A stretch of 64,000 nt of DNA from Beijerinckiaceae bacterium (GCA_947370975.1 CANBNG010000005.1:1-64000); one strand, 5' to 3'. Positions 14,273 to 23,298 are shown, numbered from the stretch's first letter. Translations and numbers: made by a program. The notes: generated from the sequence alone by a model not told the origin.

Positions 14273-16099
14273 ATGAGCAGCGAACAAAAAAATCTTTTCC
14301 TGGCCATCGGACTGTCGTTGATGGTGCTGCTCGGCTGGAATTATTTCTACGGCGTGCCCGCGGTCGACAAATCCCGTCAGGTCAGCCAGCAGGCCACGCA
14401 GGCTCCCTCGGCAACCTCGCCCGCGCCGATCGGCGCCCCTGAAACCCCCGGCATCTCGCAACCGCCGGGAGCCGCGACCGAAACCCTCGCCCTGCCGCGC
14501 ACGCGCGAACAGGCGCTGGCGCTCTCGCCGCGCATCACCATCGATACGCCCGCGCTGACCGGCTCGATCGCGCTCAAGGGCGCGCGCATCGATGACGTGT
14601 CGCTGAAGCATTACCGCGAGACGACCGACCCCAAGAGCCCGCTGATCGTGCTGCTCTCGCCGACCGGCTCCGCCAATCCCTATTATGCCGAGACGGGTTT
14701 TGTCGCCGCCACCGGCGCGACCGCAGCGCTGCCCAACGGCAATACGCTCTGGAGCACGAACGCCAAGACGCTCACGCTCGACAAGCCTGTCGAACTGACC
14801 TGGGACAATGGCCAGGGCCTGATCTTCCACCGCACGATTTCGATCGACGATCACTACATGTTCGCGATCAAGGATCGGGTCGAGAACACAACCGCCCAAG
14901 CCACCGCCCTGCACCCCTATGCGCTGATCACGCGCCACGGCAAGCCGAAGACCGATGGCTATGCCGTGCTGCACGAAGGTCTGCTCGGCATCGTCGGCGA
15001 TTCGCGCATCATCGAACTGACCTATGATGCGATCGAGAAAGAGACCAAGGCGACCAAGCTCGCCGATGGCGTCTCGGGCTGGCTCGGCTTTACCGACAAA
15101 TATTGGGCAAGCGCCATCATCCCCGCGCAGGACGCGCCCTTCAAGGGCCGCTTCTCGGCAACGGGCCCGGTGGGTCCCCAGCGCATCTACCAGACCGATC
15201 TGCTCGAAGAGGCGCAGACCATCGCGCCCAATGCGACCACCGATGTCACCACGACGCGCGTGTTTGCCGGCGCCAAGGAAGTGCAGACGATCGACGGCTA
15301 CCAGACGCAATATGGCATCAAGAATTTCGACCTGATGATCGATTGGGGGTGGTTCTATTTCATCACCAAGCCGCTCTTCAAACTCATCGACGTCATCTAC
15401 AAGTTCGTCGGCAATTTCGGCGTCGCGATTCTCATCGTGACCGTCATCGTCAAGGCCGTCTTCTACCCGCTCGCCAACCGTTCCTATCTGTCGATGGCCA
15501 AGATGAAGGCCGCGCAGCCGGAAATGGCGGCGATCAAGGAGCGCTTCCCCGACGACAAGCAGAAGCAGCAGCAGGAGCTGATGGAGCTCTACCGCCGCGA
15601 GAAGATCAATCCGGTTGCAGGTTGCCTTCCCGTCGTCGTGCAGATCCCGGTGTTCTTCGCGCTCTACAAGGTGATCTTCATCACGCTGGAAATGCGCCAT
15701 GCGCCCTTCTTCGGCTGGATCCACGATCTCTCCGCGCCCGATCCGACCAACCTGTTCAACCTGTTTGGCCTGATCCCGCTCGATCCCACGCAATTGCCGA
15801 TGATCGGCCATTTCCTGGCCATCGGCATCTGGCCGCTGGTGATGGGCATCAGCATGTTCATCCAGATGAAGATGAACCCGGAACCCACGGACCCTGTGCA
15901 GAAGCAGATGTTCACCTGGATGCCGGTGCTCTTCACCTTCATGCTCGGCACGTTCCCGGCGGGTCTGGTTATCTACTGGACCTGGAACAACACGCTCTCC
16001 GTGATCCAGCAATATTTCATCATGCGCCGGTCCGGCGTGAAGGTGGAATTGTGGGACAATCTGACCGGCCTGTTCGGTCGCAAGTCCGCCAAAAGCTGA
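14273..16099 (+). CDS. yidC: Membrane protein insertase YidC
   Basis: YidC inserts and folds inner membrane proteins, alone or with SecYEG. The 608-residue protein has an N-terminal membrane anchor (NLFLAIGLSLMVLLGWNYFYG), a large periplasmic beta domain (about residues 60-350) and the conserved helical core with INPVAGCLPVVVQIPVFFAL and VQKQMFTWMPVLFTF before the final helices. A start at 14273 gives the usual MSSEQKNLFLAI beginning; an ATG at 14231 would add 14 charged residues. The small yidD gene that often lies between rnpA and yidC is absent: only 50 bases separate them. Confidence 0.96.
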   Translation: MSSEQKNLFLAIGLSLMVLLGWNYFYGVPAVDKSRQVSQQATQAPSATSPAPIGAPETPGISQPPGAATETLALPRTREQALALSPRITIDTPALTGSIALKGARIDDVSLKHYRETTDPKSPLIVLLSPTGSANPYYAETGFVAATGATAALPNGNTLWSTNAKTLTLDKPVELTWDNGQGLIFHRTISIDDHYMFAIKDRVENTTAQATALHPYALITRHGKPKTDGYAVLHEGLLGIVGDSRIIELTYDAIEKETKATKLADGVSGWLGFTDKYWASAIIPAQDAPFKGRFSATGPVGPQRIYQTDLLEEAQTIAPNATTDVTTTRVFAGAKEVQTIDGYQTQYGIKNFDLMIDWGWFYFITKPLFKLIDVIYKFVGNFGVAILIVTVIVKAVFYPLANRSYLSMAKMKAAQPEMAAIKERFPDDKQKQQQELMELYRREKINPVAGCLPVVVQIPVFFALYKVIFITLEMRHAPFFGWIHDLSAPDPTNLFNLFGLIPLDPTQLPMIGHFLAIGIWPLVMGISMFIQMKMNPEPTDPVQKQMFTWMPVLFTFMLGTFPAGLVIYWTWNNTLSVIQQYFIMRRSGVKVELWDNLTGLFGRKSAKS

Positions 16100-16109
16100 C
16101 ACATTCAAC

Positions 16110-16132
16110 GCGCGCGGAAGATCTCCGCGCGC
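16110..16132 (+). other. Strong hairpin between yidC and yihA
   Basis: A perfect 9-base-pair stem (GCGCGCGGA pairing with TCCGCGCGC) with a five-base loop lies 10 bases after the yidC stop. It has no T tract, so it is not a classical intrinsic terminator. It may protect the yidC mRNA 3' end or attenuate read-through into yihA, whose ribosome binding site follows directly. Confidence 0.5.
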
Positions 16133-16148
16133 CCACAAAGGGACGATC

Positions 16149-16814
16149 ATGAGCGAGACCGATCCCGCTGACCTGTCTGAGCGCGGCCGCAAGCTATTTG
16201 CAGGCAATTGCGAATTCATCTGGGCTGCCGCCAAGATTGACGGCCTGCCGCCGATGGGCCCGCTCGAGATCGCCTTTGCGGGCCGCTCGAATGTCGGCAA
16301 GTCATCGCTGTTGAATGCCCTTACCGGCCGCAAGGCGCTGGCGCGCACCTCCAACACCCCGGGCCGCACGCAACAGCTCAATTTCTTCGTCGTCGGCACG
16401 CCGGGCGAAGAGCCCCTGCGCCTCGTCGACATGCCGGGCTATGGCTTTGCGGCAGTCTCGAAAGAGAAGATCTCGAGCTGGACGAAGCTGATGCACGCCT
16501 ATCTGCGCGGCCGCTCGCCGCTGGCGCGCGTCTTCGTGCTGGTGGACGGACGCCATGGGCTCAAGCCGCCGGATCTGGAAATGTTCGACCTGCTCGATTC
16601 CTCCGCCATGTCCTATCAGGTCATCTTGACCAAGAAGGACGAGTGCAAGAAATCCGAAGTCGAGACGCGGCTTGAAGGCGTGCGCGAGGCTTTGGCGCGC
16701 CGTCCCGCAGCCCATCCCGAGGTGCTGTTCACCTCCTCGGAGACAGGCGAAGGCATCGGCGAATTGCGCGAGGGAATCGCCCGCCTCATGGTCGAGCGCG
16801 GCGTGATCTTCTAA
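16149..16814 (+). CDS. yihA: Ribosome biogenesis GTPase YihA/YsxC (EngB)
   Basis: A 221-residue TrmE-Era-EngA-EngB-type GTPase required for 50S subunit assembly. G motifs are visible in order: G1 GRSNVGKSSLLNAL near residue 40, G3 DMPGYGFA near residue 95, and G4 TKKDE near residue 160, with a G5-like FTSSETGEG. Length is normal for the family. AAAGGGACGATC gives a ribosome binding site before the ATG. It follows yidC with a strong hairpin between. The order rpmH-rnpA-yidC-yihA-argB is common in Hyphomicrobiales. Confidence 0.96.
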   Translation: MSETDPADLSERGRKLFAGNCEFIWAAAKIDGLPPMGPLEIAFAGRSNVGKSSLLNALTGRKALARTSNTPGRTQQLNFFVVGTPGEEPLRLVDMPGYGFAAVSKEKISSWTKLMHAYLRGRSPLARVFVLVDGRHGLKPPDLEMFDLLDSSAMSYQVILTKKDECKKSEVETRLEGVREALARRPAAHPEVLFTSSETGEGIGELREGIARLMVERGVIF

Positions 16815-16905
16815 GGGGCTTTGGCCCCGAGCGCCGCACGCGATCTGTTGAGCTTGCGATCCCGAGCGGATAGAAGTTTGTGCAGCATTTCGAGGGACAG
16901 ACGCT

Positions 16906-17772
16906 ATGACTGAGCCAACCAAGGGCACCCCGCAGGAACAGGCCGAGATCCTGATGCAGGCGCTGCCCCATATGCTGCGCTATGACGACACGATCATCGT
17001 CGTGAAATATGGCGGCCACGCCATGGGCAATGAGGAAGTCGCCCGGCGTTTTGCCAAGGACATGGTCCTGCTCGAACAATCGGGTGTGAACCCGGTCGTC
17101 GTGCATGGCGGCGGGCCCCAGATCGGCGCCATGCTGACAAAGCTCGGCATCAAATCGGAATTTGCCTCGGGTCTGCGCATCACCGATCGCGCGACCGTCG
17201 AGGTTGTGGAAATGGTGCTTGCCGGTTCGATCAACAAGCAGATCGTCGGCTTCATCAATGCCGAGGGCGGGCGCGCCATCGGGCTGTGCGGCAAGGATGG
17301 CAATATGGTCCAGGCCCGCAAGGTCACCGACAGCGATGTCGATCTGGGCTTTGTCGGCGAACCTGAAAAGGTCGACACCACCGTGCTCGACCAGGTGCTT
17401 GGCCGCGAGCTGATCCCCGTGCTGGCGCCTGTCGCCATGGGCGCGGATGGGGAGACCTATAATGTCAACGCCGACACATTCGCCGGCGCCATTGCGGGTG
17501 CGCTCGGCGCCAAGCGCCTGCTGTTCCTGACCGATGTTCCCGGCGTTCTCGACAAGGACCGGAACCTCATCAAGGAGCTGAAGGTTGATGATATCCGCCG
17601 CCTCATCGCGGACGGCACCATCACAGGAGGCATGATCCCCAAGGTCGAGACCTGCATCTATGCGCTGGAACAGGGCGTGGAAGGTGTTGTCATTCTCGAC
17701 GGCCAGGCCCCGCATGCGGTGCTGGTCGAACTCCTGACAGATCATGGCGCCGGCACTTTGATCACGAGGTAA
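16906..17772 (+). CDS. argB: Acetylglutamate kinase
   Basis: ArgB phosphorylates N-acetylglutamate, the second step of arginine synthesis. The 288-residue protein has the amino acid kinase signatures VVKYGGHAMG near residue 30, VVHGGGPQIGAML near residue 65, the FASGLRITD segment and the late LFLTDVPGVLDK with GGMIPKVETC. The length and the FASGLRITD region match the hexameric, arginine-inhibited type common in proteobacteria; feedback inhibition by arginine is therefore likely. GAGGGA precedes the ATG at good spacing. It lies 91 bases after yihA. Confidence 0.96.
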   Translation: MTEPTKGTPQEQAEILMQALPHMLRYDDTIIVVKYGGHAMGNEEVARRFAKDMVLLEQSGVNPVVVHGGGPQIGAMLTKLGIKSEFASGLRITDRATVEVVEMVLAGSINKQIVGFINAEGGRAIGLCGKDGNMVQARKVTDSDVDLGFVGEPEKVDTTVLDQVLGRELIPVLAPVAMGADGETYNVNADTFAGAIAGALGAKRLLFLTDVPGVLDKDRNLIKELKVDDIRRLIADGTITGGMIPKVETCIYALEQGVEGVVILDGQAPHAVLVELLTDHGAGTLITR

Positions 17773-17803
17773 TGCCATTACAGGGAAGCCCGCAGATCTT
17801 GCC

Positions 17804-18523
17804 GTGAGCGCGGCTTCCCTGCTGCAAGCCGAAACACGGGCGCATTTTGCGCACGTCGATACGTGGGTGTTCGATCTCGACAACACGCTCTATCCCGCCA
17901 GCAGCGATCTATGGCCCAAGATCGATGCGCGGATCACGGTCTTTCTCGCGCATCTGTTTGGCCTCGACGGGCTCTCCTCGCGCGCGCTGCAAAAATATTA
18001 TTACCAGCGCTACGGCACGACATTGCGCGGGCTGATGGAGGAGCATGAGGTGTCCTCCGACGAATTTCTGGCCTTCGTGCATGACATCGACCGGTCCTCG
18101 GTCCTGCCCAACCATTGCCTCGCGCAGGCGATCACGAAATTGCCGGGCCGCAAGTTGATCCTCACCAACGGCTCGCACGAGCATGCTTTGCGCACGGCCG
18201 AAAAGCTCGGCATCCACGAGATGTTTGAGGACATATTCGACATTGTCGCGGCCGATCTCGTGCCAAAGCCTGCGGCTGAAACCTACCAGCGCTTTTTCGA
18301 CCGCCATGGCGTCGATCCCGCCAAAGCCGCCATGTTCGAGGACATTGCGCATAATCTTGTCGTGCCCCATGCGCGCGGCATGGTGACGACGCTTGTCGTG
18401 CCCGTGCAAGGCGCGCACGACCATCGCGAGCCTTGGGAAATCGCAGGCGCGGATGCCGGTCATGTGCAATTCGTGACCGACGATCTCGAAGCCTTTCTGT
18501 CAGGGCTTGTGGCGCAGGCTTGA
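17804..18523 (+). CDS. HAD-family pyrimidine 5'-nucleotidase
   Basis: A 239-residue haloacid dehalogenase-like phosphatase of the SDT1/pyrimidine 5'-nucleotidase type. Motif I is FDLDNTLYP (Asp nucleophile and Asp acid), motif II LTNGS, motif III the lysine in VPKPAAETY and motif IV FEDIAHN. The DLDNTLYP form and the helical cap (FLAHLFGLDGLSSRALQKYY) fit enzymes that dephosphorylate UMP, CMP or similar substrates. The start is GTG at 17804, 31 bases after argB. Its position next to argB is frequent in Hyphomicrobiales, without a known functional tie to arginine synthesis. Confidence 0.88.
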   Translation: MSAASLLQAETRAHFAHVDTWVFDLDNTLYPASSDLWPKIDARITVFLAHLFGLDGLSSRALQKYYYQRYGTTLRGLMEEHEVSSDEFLAFVHDIDRSSVLPNHCLAQAITKLPGRKLILTNGSHEHALRTAEKLGIHEMFEDIFDIVAADLVPKPAAETYQRFFDRHGVDPAKAAMFEDIAHNLVVPHARGMVTTLVVPVQGAHDHREPWEIAGADAGHVQFVTDDLEAFLSGLVAQA

Positions 18524-18587
18524 CACGCGCGCGCAGGCGCATGAAACCTCGCCCCCGACACATTCCTCAAAGCACGGCGGAGCCCTC

Positions 18588-19445
18588 ATGTCGCACGCAG
18601 ACCTCGCAAAGATCATTGAAGCCGCATTTGAAGCCCGCAACGATGTGAACGCATCCACGCAGGGCGAAATCCGCGACGCCGTGAACGAGGCCCTCAATCT
18701 GCTCGACAGCGGCAAGGCCCGCGTTGCCGAAAAGATCGCCGGCAAGAGCGGCCCTGAGTCCTGGGTCGTCCATCAATGGCTGAAGAAGGCCGTGCTGCTC
18801 TCCTTCCGCCTGAACGACATGGCCCCGATCTCGGGCGGCCCGGGCGGTTCGACCTGGTGGGACAAGGTGCCCTCGAAGTTTGACGGCTGGACCGCGTCCG
18901 AACATGCCGCCGCCGGCTTCCGCTCGGTTCCCAATTGCATCGTGCGCCGCTCGGCCTTTATCGCGCCCGGCGTGGTGCTGATGCCCTCCTTCGTCAATCT
19001 CGGCGCCTATGTCGATACCGGCACGATGGTAGATACCTGGGCCACCGTCGGCTCCTGCGCGCAAATCGGCAAGAATGTGCATCTGTCGGGCGGCGTCGGC
19101 ATCGGCGGCGTGCTGGAGCCCCTCCAGGCCAACCCGACGATCATCGAGGACAATTGCTTCATCGGCGCGCGTTCGGAAGTCGTCGAGGGCGTCGTCGTGG
19201 GCGAAGGCTCGGTGCTCGCCATGGGCGTGTTCATCGGCTCCTCGACCAAGATCATCGACCGCGCCACGGGCCAGATCCATGTCGGCTATGTGCCGCCCTA
19301 TTCGGTCGTCGTGTCGGGCAATCTGCCCGGCAAGCCGCTGCCTGATGGCACGCCCGGCCCCTCGCTCTATTGCGCCGTGATCGTGAAGACTGTTGACGCC
19401 CAGACCCGTTCCAAGACGGGCATCAACGAACTCCTGAGGGATTGA
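18588..19445 (+). CDS. dapD: Tetrahydrodipicolinate N-succinyltransferase
   Basis: DapD adds succinate from succinyl-CoA to tetrahydrodipicolinate in the lysine/diaminopimelate pathway. The 285-residue protein has an N-terminal helical domain and a left-handed beta-helix of hexapeptide repeats (from about residue 120: GVVLMPSFVNLGAYVDTG, then GTMVDTWATVGSCAQIG, ENCFIGARSEVVEGV-like turns), ending in a conserved PDGTPGPSLYCAVIVK tail. The ATG at 18588 follows GGAG and starts the family sequence; the open frame goes further upstream. It is coupled to the next two genes, dapE being two genes downstream. Confidence 0.96.
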   Translation: MSHADLAKIIEAAFEARNDVNASTQGEIRDAVNEALNLLDSGKARVAEKIAGKSGPESWVVHQWLKKAVLLSFRLNDMAPISGGPGGSTWWDKVPSKFDGWTASEHAAAGFRSVPNCIVRRSAFIAPGVVLMPSFVNLGAYVDTGTMVDTWATVGSCAQIGKNVHLSGGVGIGGVLEPLQANPTIIEDNCFIGARSEVVEGVVVGEGSVLAMGVFIGSSTKIIDRATGQIHVGYVPPYSVVVSGNLPGKPLPDGTPGPSLYCAVIVKTVDAQTRSKTGINELLRD

Positions 19446-19927
19446 TGGCCGCGCTCCTGTCTGGAGAAGGTTTCCGCTTCCTGTTCCGCACGGACAAGGG
19501 CGTGGTTTCACGCGAGGTCTGGTGGCTTGGCACGGCGCTCACCGGCGCCGTGGCCTTTGTCACGACCATGATCTGGTTTGCCATCGCGCCCATGGCGACA
19601 AGCGACCTGTCGCGGCGCGGTCTCATCGACCCGACCGCGATTGGCGTCTACGCCTATCTGATCGCCTATGCCTTCGTCGTGATGCTGTGCGGCATCTGCT
19701 GGTACAATCTCTCGGCCAAGCGCTTCCGCGACCTCGGGCTTGCGCCCTCCCTTGCGGGCCTGCCGCTGGTGCTGGCGCTGTTTGCGGGTGCGGCCCATTG
19801 GACCTCGCCGCGCCTGCCCGACATGGTGCCCTTCTGGAGCCCCTGGCTGCTCGACGCCGCACTGGCAGTCGTGATTGCCTGGACGATCTATCAGCTCGGC
19901 TTTCAATCCAGCGCCCGCGAGGGATAA
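19445..19927 (+). CDS. DUF805 membrane protein
   Basis: A 160-residue integral membrane protein with four predicted helices. It shows the DUF805 pattern: an early FRTDKGVVSREVWW segment, then AKRFRDLGLAPSLAGLPLVL, where the R-x-R-D-x-G motif lies just before a membrane helix. The function of DUF805 proteins is unknown. Its ATG overlaps the dapD stop by one base, and dapE starts nine bases after its stop, so it is embedded in a lysine/peptidoglycan precursor operon. That conserved spacing suggests co-expression, not necessarily a role in diaminopimelate synthesis. Confidence 0.85.
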   Translation: MAALLSGEGFRFLFRTDKGVVSREVWWLGTALTGAVAFVTTMIWFAIAPMATSDLSRRGLIDPTAIGVYAYLIAYAFVVMLCGICWYNLSAKRFRDLGLAPSLAGLPLVLALFAGAAHWTSPRLPDMVPFWSPWLLDAALAVVIAWTIYQLGFQSSAREG

Positions 19928-19935
19928 GCACGCCC

Positions 19936-21084
19936 ATGACAAGCGCCCTCGACATTGCCCGCGACCTCATACGCTGCGCCTCCGTGACGCCGCAGGATGA
20001 GGGCGCGCTCGATGTCGTGGGCCGTCATCTGGCGAGCGCCGGCTTCACGATCGAGCGCGTGACCTTTTCTGCACCCGGCACGCCCGATATCGACAATCTC
20101 TATGCACGGATCGGCACCGGGTCGCCCTGCCTGATGTTTGCCGGGCATACGGATGTGGTGCCGCCGGGCGATACGACGCAATGGCGTTTTCCGCCCTTCT
20201 CGGCGCAGATCGCAGACGACATGCTCTGGGGCCGTGGCGCTGTCGACATGAAGGGCGGGCTTGCCGCCAGCATGGCTGCGGCCATCGCTTATGTGCGCAC
20301 CCATGACATGACCAAAGGCTCCATCGCCTTTCTGGTGACGGGCGACGAGGAAGGCCCTGCCGTCAACGGCACGGTGAAACTGCTCGATTGGGCGAAGGCG
20401 CGCGGGCAGAATTTCGACCATTGCATTCTGGGCGAGCCGACCAACCCGGAGGCGCTCGGCGACATGCTCAAGATCGGCCGTCGTGGCTCGCTGACAGGGC
20501 GTCTTGTCGTCCACGGCAAGCAGGGCCATGTCGGCTATCCGCATCTGGCGGACAACCCCATCGATGCCCTTGTAGCCATTCTGGCCGCTCTCAAGAGCAA
20601 GCCGCTCGATGCCGGCACGGCGCATTTTGACGCCAGCAATCTCGAAATCACGAGCGTGGATGTCGGCAATGGCGCGACCAATGTGATTCCGGGCGCAGCG
20701 CGCGCCGTGTTCAATATCCGCTTCAACGATCTCTGGACGCCCGAAAGCCTGCGCGCGGAAATCGAGCAGCGCGTGCGCGCCGCAGCCCCGCAGGCGCGGC
20801 TCGATCTCGCCTTCGACCCAACCAATGCGGTCGCCTTCCTGACCACGCCCGGGCCGTTTGTCGATCTCGTTGCCAATGCCATCGCGGCGGAGACAGGGCG
20901 TCGCCCGCAGCTCTCGACGACGGGGGGCACGTCCGACGCGCGCTTCATTCAGGCTTTTTGCCCGGTGGTGGAATTTGGCCTTGTCGGAGCCACCATGCAT
21001 GGGATCGACGAGCGCACGCGCATTGCAGATCTCGCGCAGCTTTCGTCCATCTACCAAAGGGCCATGGCCGCTTATTTCGCCTGA
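19936..21084 (+). CDS. dapE: Succinyl-diaminopimelate desuccinylase
   Basis: DapE removes succinate from N-succinyl-LL-diaminopimelate, giving the precursor of meso-DAP and lysine. The 382-residue M20 metallopeptidase has the zinc motifs MFAGHTDVVPPGD (His, near residue 67), GRGAVDMKGG (Asp), TGDEEGPA (Glu-Glu) and a late TTGGTSDARF, which is diagnostic for DapE, plus a closing HGIDER with the last zinc ligand region. The ATG at 19936 is preceded by GAGGGAT. It forms a three-gene unit with dapD and a DUF805 gene. Confidence 0.96.
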   Translation: MTSALDIARDLIRCASVTPQDEGALDVVGRHLASAGFTIERVTFSAPGTPDIDNLYARIGTGSPCLMFAGHTDVVPPGDTTQWRFPPFSAQIADDMLWGRGAVDMKGGLAASMAAAIAYVRTHDMTKGSIAFLVTGDEEGPAVNGTVKLLDWAKARGQNFDHCILGEPTNPEALGDMLKIGRRGSLTGRLVVHGKQGHVGYPHLADNPIDALVAILAALKSKPLDAGTAHFDASNLEITSVDVGNGATNVIPGAARAVFNIRFNDLWTPESLRAEIEQRVRAAAPQARLDLAFDPTNAVAFLTTPGPFVDLVANAIAAETGRRPQLSTTGGTSDARFIQAFCPVVEFGLVGATMHGIDERTRIADLAQLSSIYQRAMAAYFA

Positions 21085-21090
21085 ACAGAC

Positions 21091-21831
21091 TCAGCCGTAA
21101 TCGACATTGATGAGATAGAGCCCTGCGGCCGGCGCAACCACGCCGCAGCGGCTGCGCTTTCTGGCGTCCAGCGCCGCGCGCAAATCGCGCAGCTTCCACT
21201 TGCCCGACCCCACATGCTCGACCGATCCAACCATCGAGCGCACCTGATGATGCAGAAAAGAGCGCGCCGAGGCGTAGATGTGAATTTCGTCGCCGACGCG
21301 CGAGACATCGAGCCGCTCCAGCGTGCGGATCGGGCTTGTGGCCTGACAATCGGCATCGCGGAAGGTCGTGAAATCATGCTTGCCGAGCAGCGCCTGGGCG
21401 GCCTCATGCATGGCCTCGGCATCGAGCTGACGCTTCACCAGCCAGGCGCGATCCGCATCGATGGTGAGCGGCGCGCGGCGATTGACGATGCGATAGAGAT
21501 AATGCCTGCGAATGGCCGAGAACCGCGCGTCGAAATCATCCGATACATGCGACACGGCGCGCACGGCGACGCGATGGGGGCGCATATGCGCATTGACCGC
21601 CTCCCATAATTTATAGGGCTGCCAGTCTTTCCGCAGATCGACATGGGCGACTTGCCCTGTGGCATGGACGCCGGTGTCGGTGCGGCCCGCGCCACGAATC
21701 GTGACTGCGGCGCCATCGATGCGTTCCAGCGCATCCTCGATCACCTGCTGCACCGCCAGCCCGTTGGTCTGGCGCTGCCAGCCGCAAAAGGCCGTGCCGT
21801 CATATTCGATATCGAGCCGGTATCGCGCCAT
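21091..21831 (-). CDS. truA: tRNA pseudouridine synthase A
   Basis: TruA converts uridines 38-40 of the tRNA anticodon arm to pseudouridine. The 246-residue protein has the family start YRLDIEYDGTAFCGWQRQ, the catalytic region GAGRTDTGVHATGQVAHVD with the nucleophilic aspartate, and FLHHQVRSMVGSVEHVG. It ends in GLYLINVDYG. It starts one base after the fmt stop and is the last gene of def-fmt-truA on the minus strand, a classic arrangement. Confidence 0.96.
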   Translation of the reverse strand: MARYRLDIEYDGTAFCGWQRQTNGLAVQQVIEDALERIDGAAVTIRGAGRTDTGVHATGQVAHVDLRKDWQPYKLWEAVNAHMRPHRVAVRAVSHVSDDFDARFSAIRRHYLYRIVNRRAPLTIDADRAWLVKRQLDAEAMHEAAQALLGKHDFTTFRDADCQATSPIRTLERLDVSRVGDEIHIYASARSFLHHQVRSMVGSVEHVGSGKWKLRDLRAALDARKRSRCGVVAPAAGLYLINVDYG

Positions 21832-21832
21832 G

Positions 21833-22768
21833 TCAGACGCAGCCTGGCAGGAGCGCGCCCTGCACCACGCGCGCGCCGCGCAGGAAATCCTGCGCCTTCA
21901 TCGGCCCCTTGCCGGCGCGCTGGACGTCGAGCAATTGCAGCGCGCCATGTCCGCAGGCAATGGTGAGCGCATCGTCAAGCACCATGCCCGGCGCGCCCGC
22001 ACCCTCTGCCAGCCGCGCGCGCAGCACCTTCACGCGCTCAAGGCCCTTGCCGAGATCGACTTCAAGGAAAGCGCCGGGAAAGGGCGAGAGACCCCGCACA
22101 TGATCGTGCAGCGCCTGGGCGGGGCGCGACCAGTCGATGCGGGCTTCAGCCTTCTCGATCTTGTGCGCATAGGTCACGCCCTCTTCCGATTGCGGCGTAA
22201 ACTGCAGGGAGTCGCGCGACAGAGCGGCAAGCGCGCGCACCATCAGATCCGCGCCGATCGCACACAGCCGGTCGTGCAATTCGCCCGCATTCATGTCCGG
22301 CGTGATGGTCACGCGTTCGGCCATGCCGACGGGGCCGGTATCGAGCCCCTCTTCCATCTTCATCACCATGACGCCGCTCTTGCGATCTCCCGCCATGATC
22401 GCGCGCTGGATGGGGGCAGCGCCACGCCAGCGCGGCAGGAGCGAGGCGTGCAGATTGAGACAGCCAAGCTGCGGCGCATCGAGAATGGCGCGCGGCAGGA
22501 TGAGGCCATAGGCGACCACCACCGCGACATCGGCATCATGCTCTGCAAAGGCGGCGATCTCGTCATCGCCGCGCAAGGATTTGGGCGTGAAAACCGGGAT
22601 GTTGAATTTCTGCGCCATTGCATGGACGGGCGACAGGCGCAGATCCATCCCGCGCCCCGCAGGCTTGGGCGCGCGCGTATAGACGGCAACGACCTCGTGC
22701 CCCTGCCCCAGAATTTCCGTCAGCACCGGGACGGAAAAATCGGGCGTACCCATGAAGACAACGCGCAT
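21833..22768 (-). CDS. fmt: Methionyl-tRNA formyltransferase
   Basis: Fmt formylates initiator Met-tRNA using 10-formyltetrahydrofolate. The 311-residue protein starts MRVVFMGTPDFSVPVL and has the family LNLHASLLPRWRGAAPIQRA motif with catalytic His and the DTGPV segment, then the C-terminal OB-like domain. The ATG at 22768 is chosen by family alignment although the frame is open to 22903. It lies 11 bases after def on the same strand; def and fmt work at opposite ends of the formylation cycle. Confidence 0.96.
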   Translation of the reverse strand: MRVVFMGTPDFSVPVLTEILGQGHEVVAVYTRAPKPAGRGMDLRLSPVHAMAQKFNIPVFTPKSLRGDDEIAAFAEHDADVAVVVAYGLILPRAILDAPQLGCLNLHASLLPRWRGAAPIQRAIMAGDRKSGVMVMKMEEGLDTGPVGMAERVTITPDMNAGELHDRLCAIGADLMVRALAALSRDSLQFTPQSEEGVTYAHKIEKAEARIDWSRPAQALHDHVRGLSPFPGAFLEVDLGKGLERVKVLRARLAEGAGAPGMVLDDALTIACGHGALQLLDVQRAGKGPMKAQDFLRGARVVQGALLPGCV

Positions 22769-22779
22769 GGAAATTCCGT

Positions 22780-23298
22780 TCAGGCTTCCGAACGCAGGCG
22801 CGCGGATTTGGCGAATTTCTTGATGACACGCTCGCGCTTGAGGCGCGAAATGTGATCGATGAAGAGCACGCCGTTGAGATGATCGATCTCGTGCTGCAGG
22901 CAAGTCGCGAGCAGGCCATCGGCCTCCAGCTCCTGCATCTTGCCGTCACGGTCGAGGTAGCGCACGCGCACACGCTCGGGGCGCTCGACATCCTCGTAAT
23001 ATTCAGGGATCGAGAGGCAGCCCTCCTGATAGGCGGCGCACTCGTCCGATGCCCAGACGATCTCGGGATTGGCGAGGCAAAGCGGAGTCGGCGCATCGCC
23101 CTCGCGCGCCACATCGATCACGGCGACGCGCTTGGCGACCGCGACCTGAATGGCGGCCAGCCCGATGCCGGGCGCGTCATACATGGTCTCGAGCATGTCA
23201 TCCATCAGCCGGCGGATTTCGGCATCGATCGACGCCACGGGCTGGGAGACAAGCCGCAGGCGCGGGTCGGGGAGTTCGATGATCGGAAGCAAGGCCAT
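22780..23298 (-). CDS. def: Peptide deformylase
   Basis: Def removes the formyl group from nascent N-terminal methionine using a ferrous or similar metal. All three motifs are present in this 172-residue protein: GIGLAAIQV (motif 1), EGCLSIP with the metal-binding Cys (motif 2), and QHEIDHLNG with two metal His and the catalytic Glu (motif 3). The ATG at 23298 gives the standard start MALLPIIELPDPRL. It is the first gene of def-fmt-truA and is divergent from rmuC. Confidence 0.97.
   Translation of the reverse strand: MALLPIIELPDPRLRLVSQPVASIDAEIRRLMDDMLETMYDAPGIGLAAIQVAVAKRVAVIDVAREGDAPTPLCLANPEIVWASDECAAYQEGCLSIPEYYEDVERPERVRVRYLDRDGKMQELEADGLLATCLQHEIDHLNGVLFIDHISRLKRERVIKKFAKSARLRSEA

Noticed and set aside
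14093..16432. Very long minus-strand open frame (779 codons) opposite yidC and yihA
   Set aside because: It is rich in Arg, His, Asp and Glu, has no domain, and covers two well-recognised plus-strand genes; it is an antisense shadow caused by high GC.
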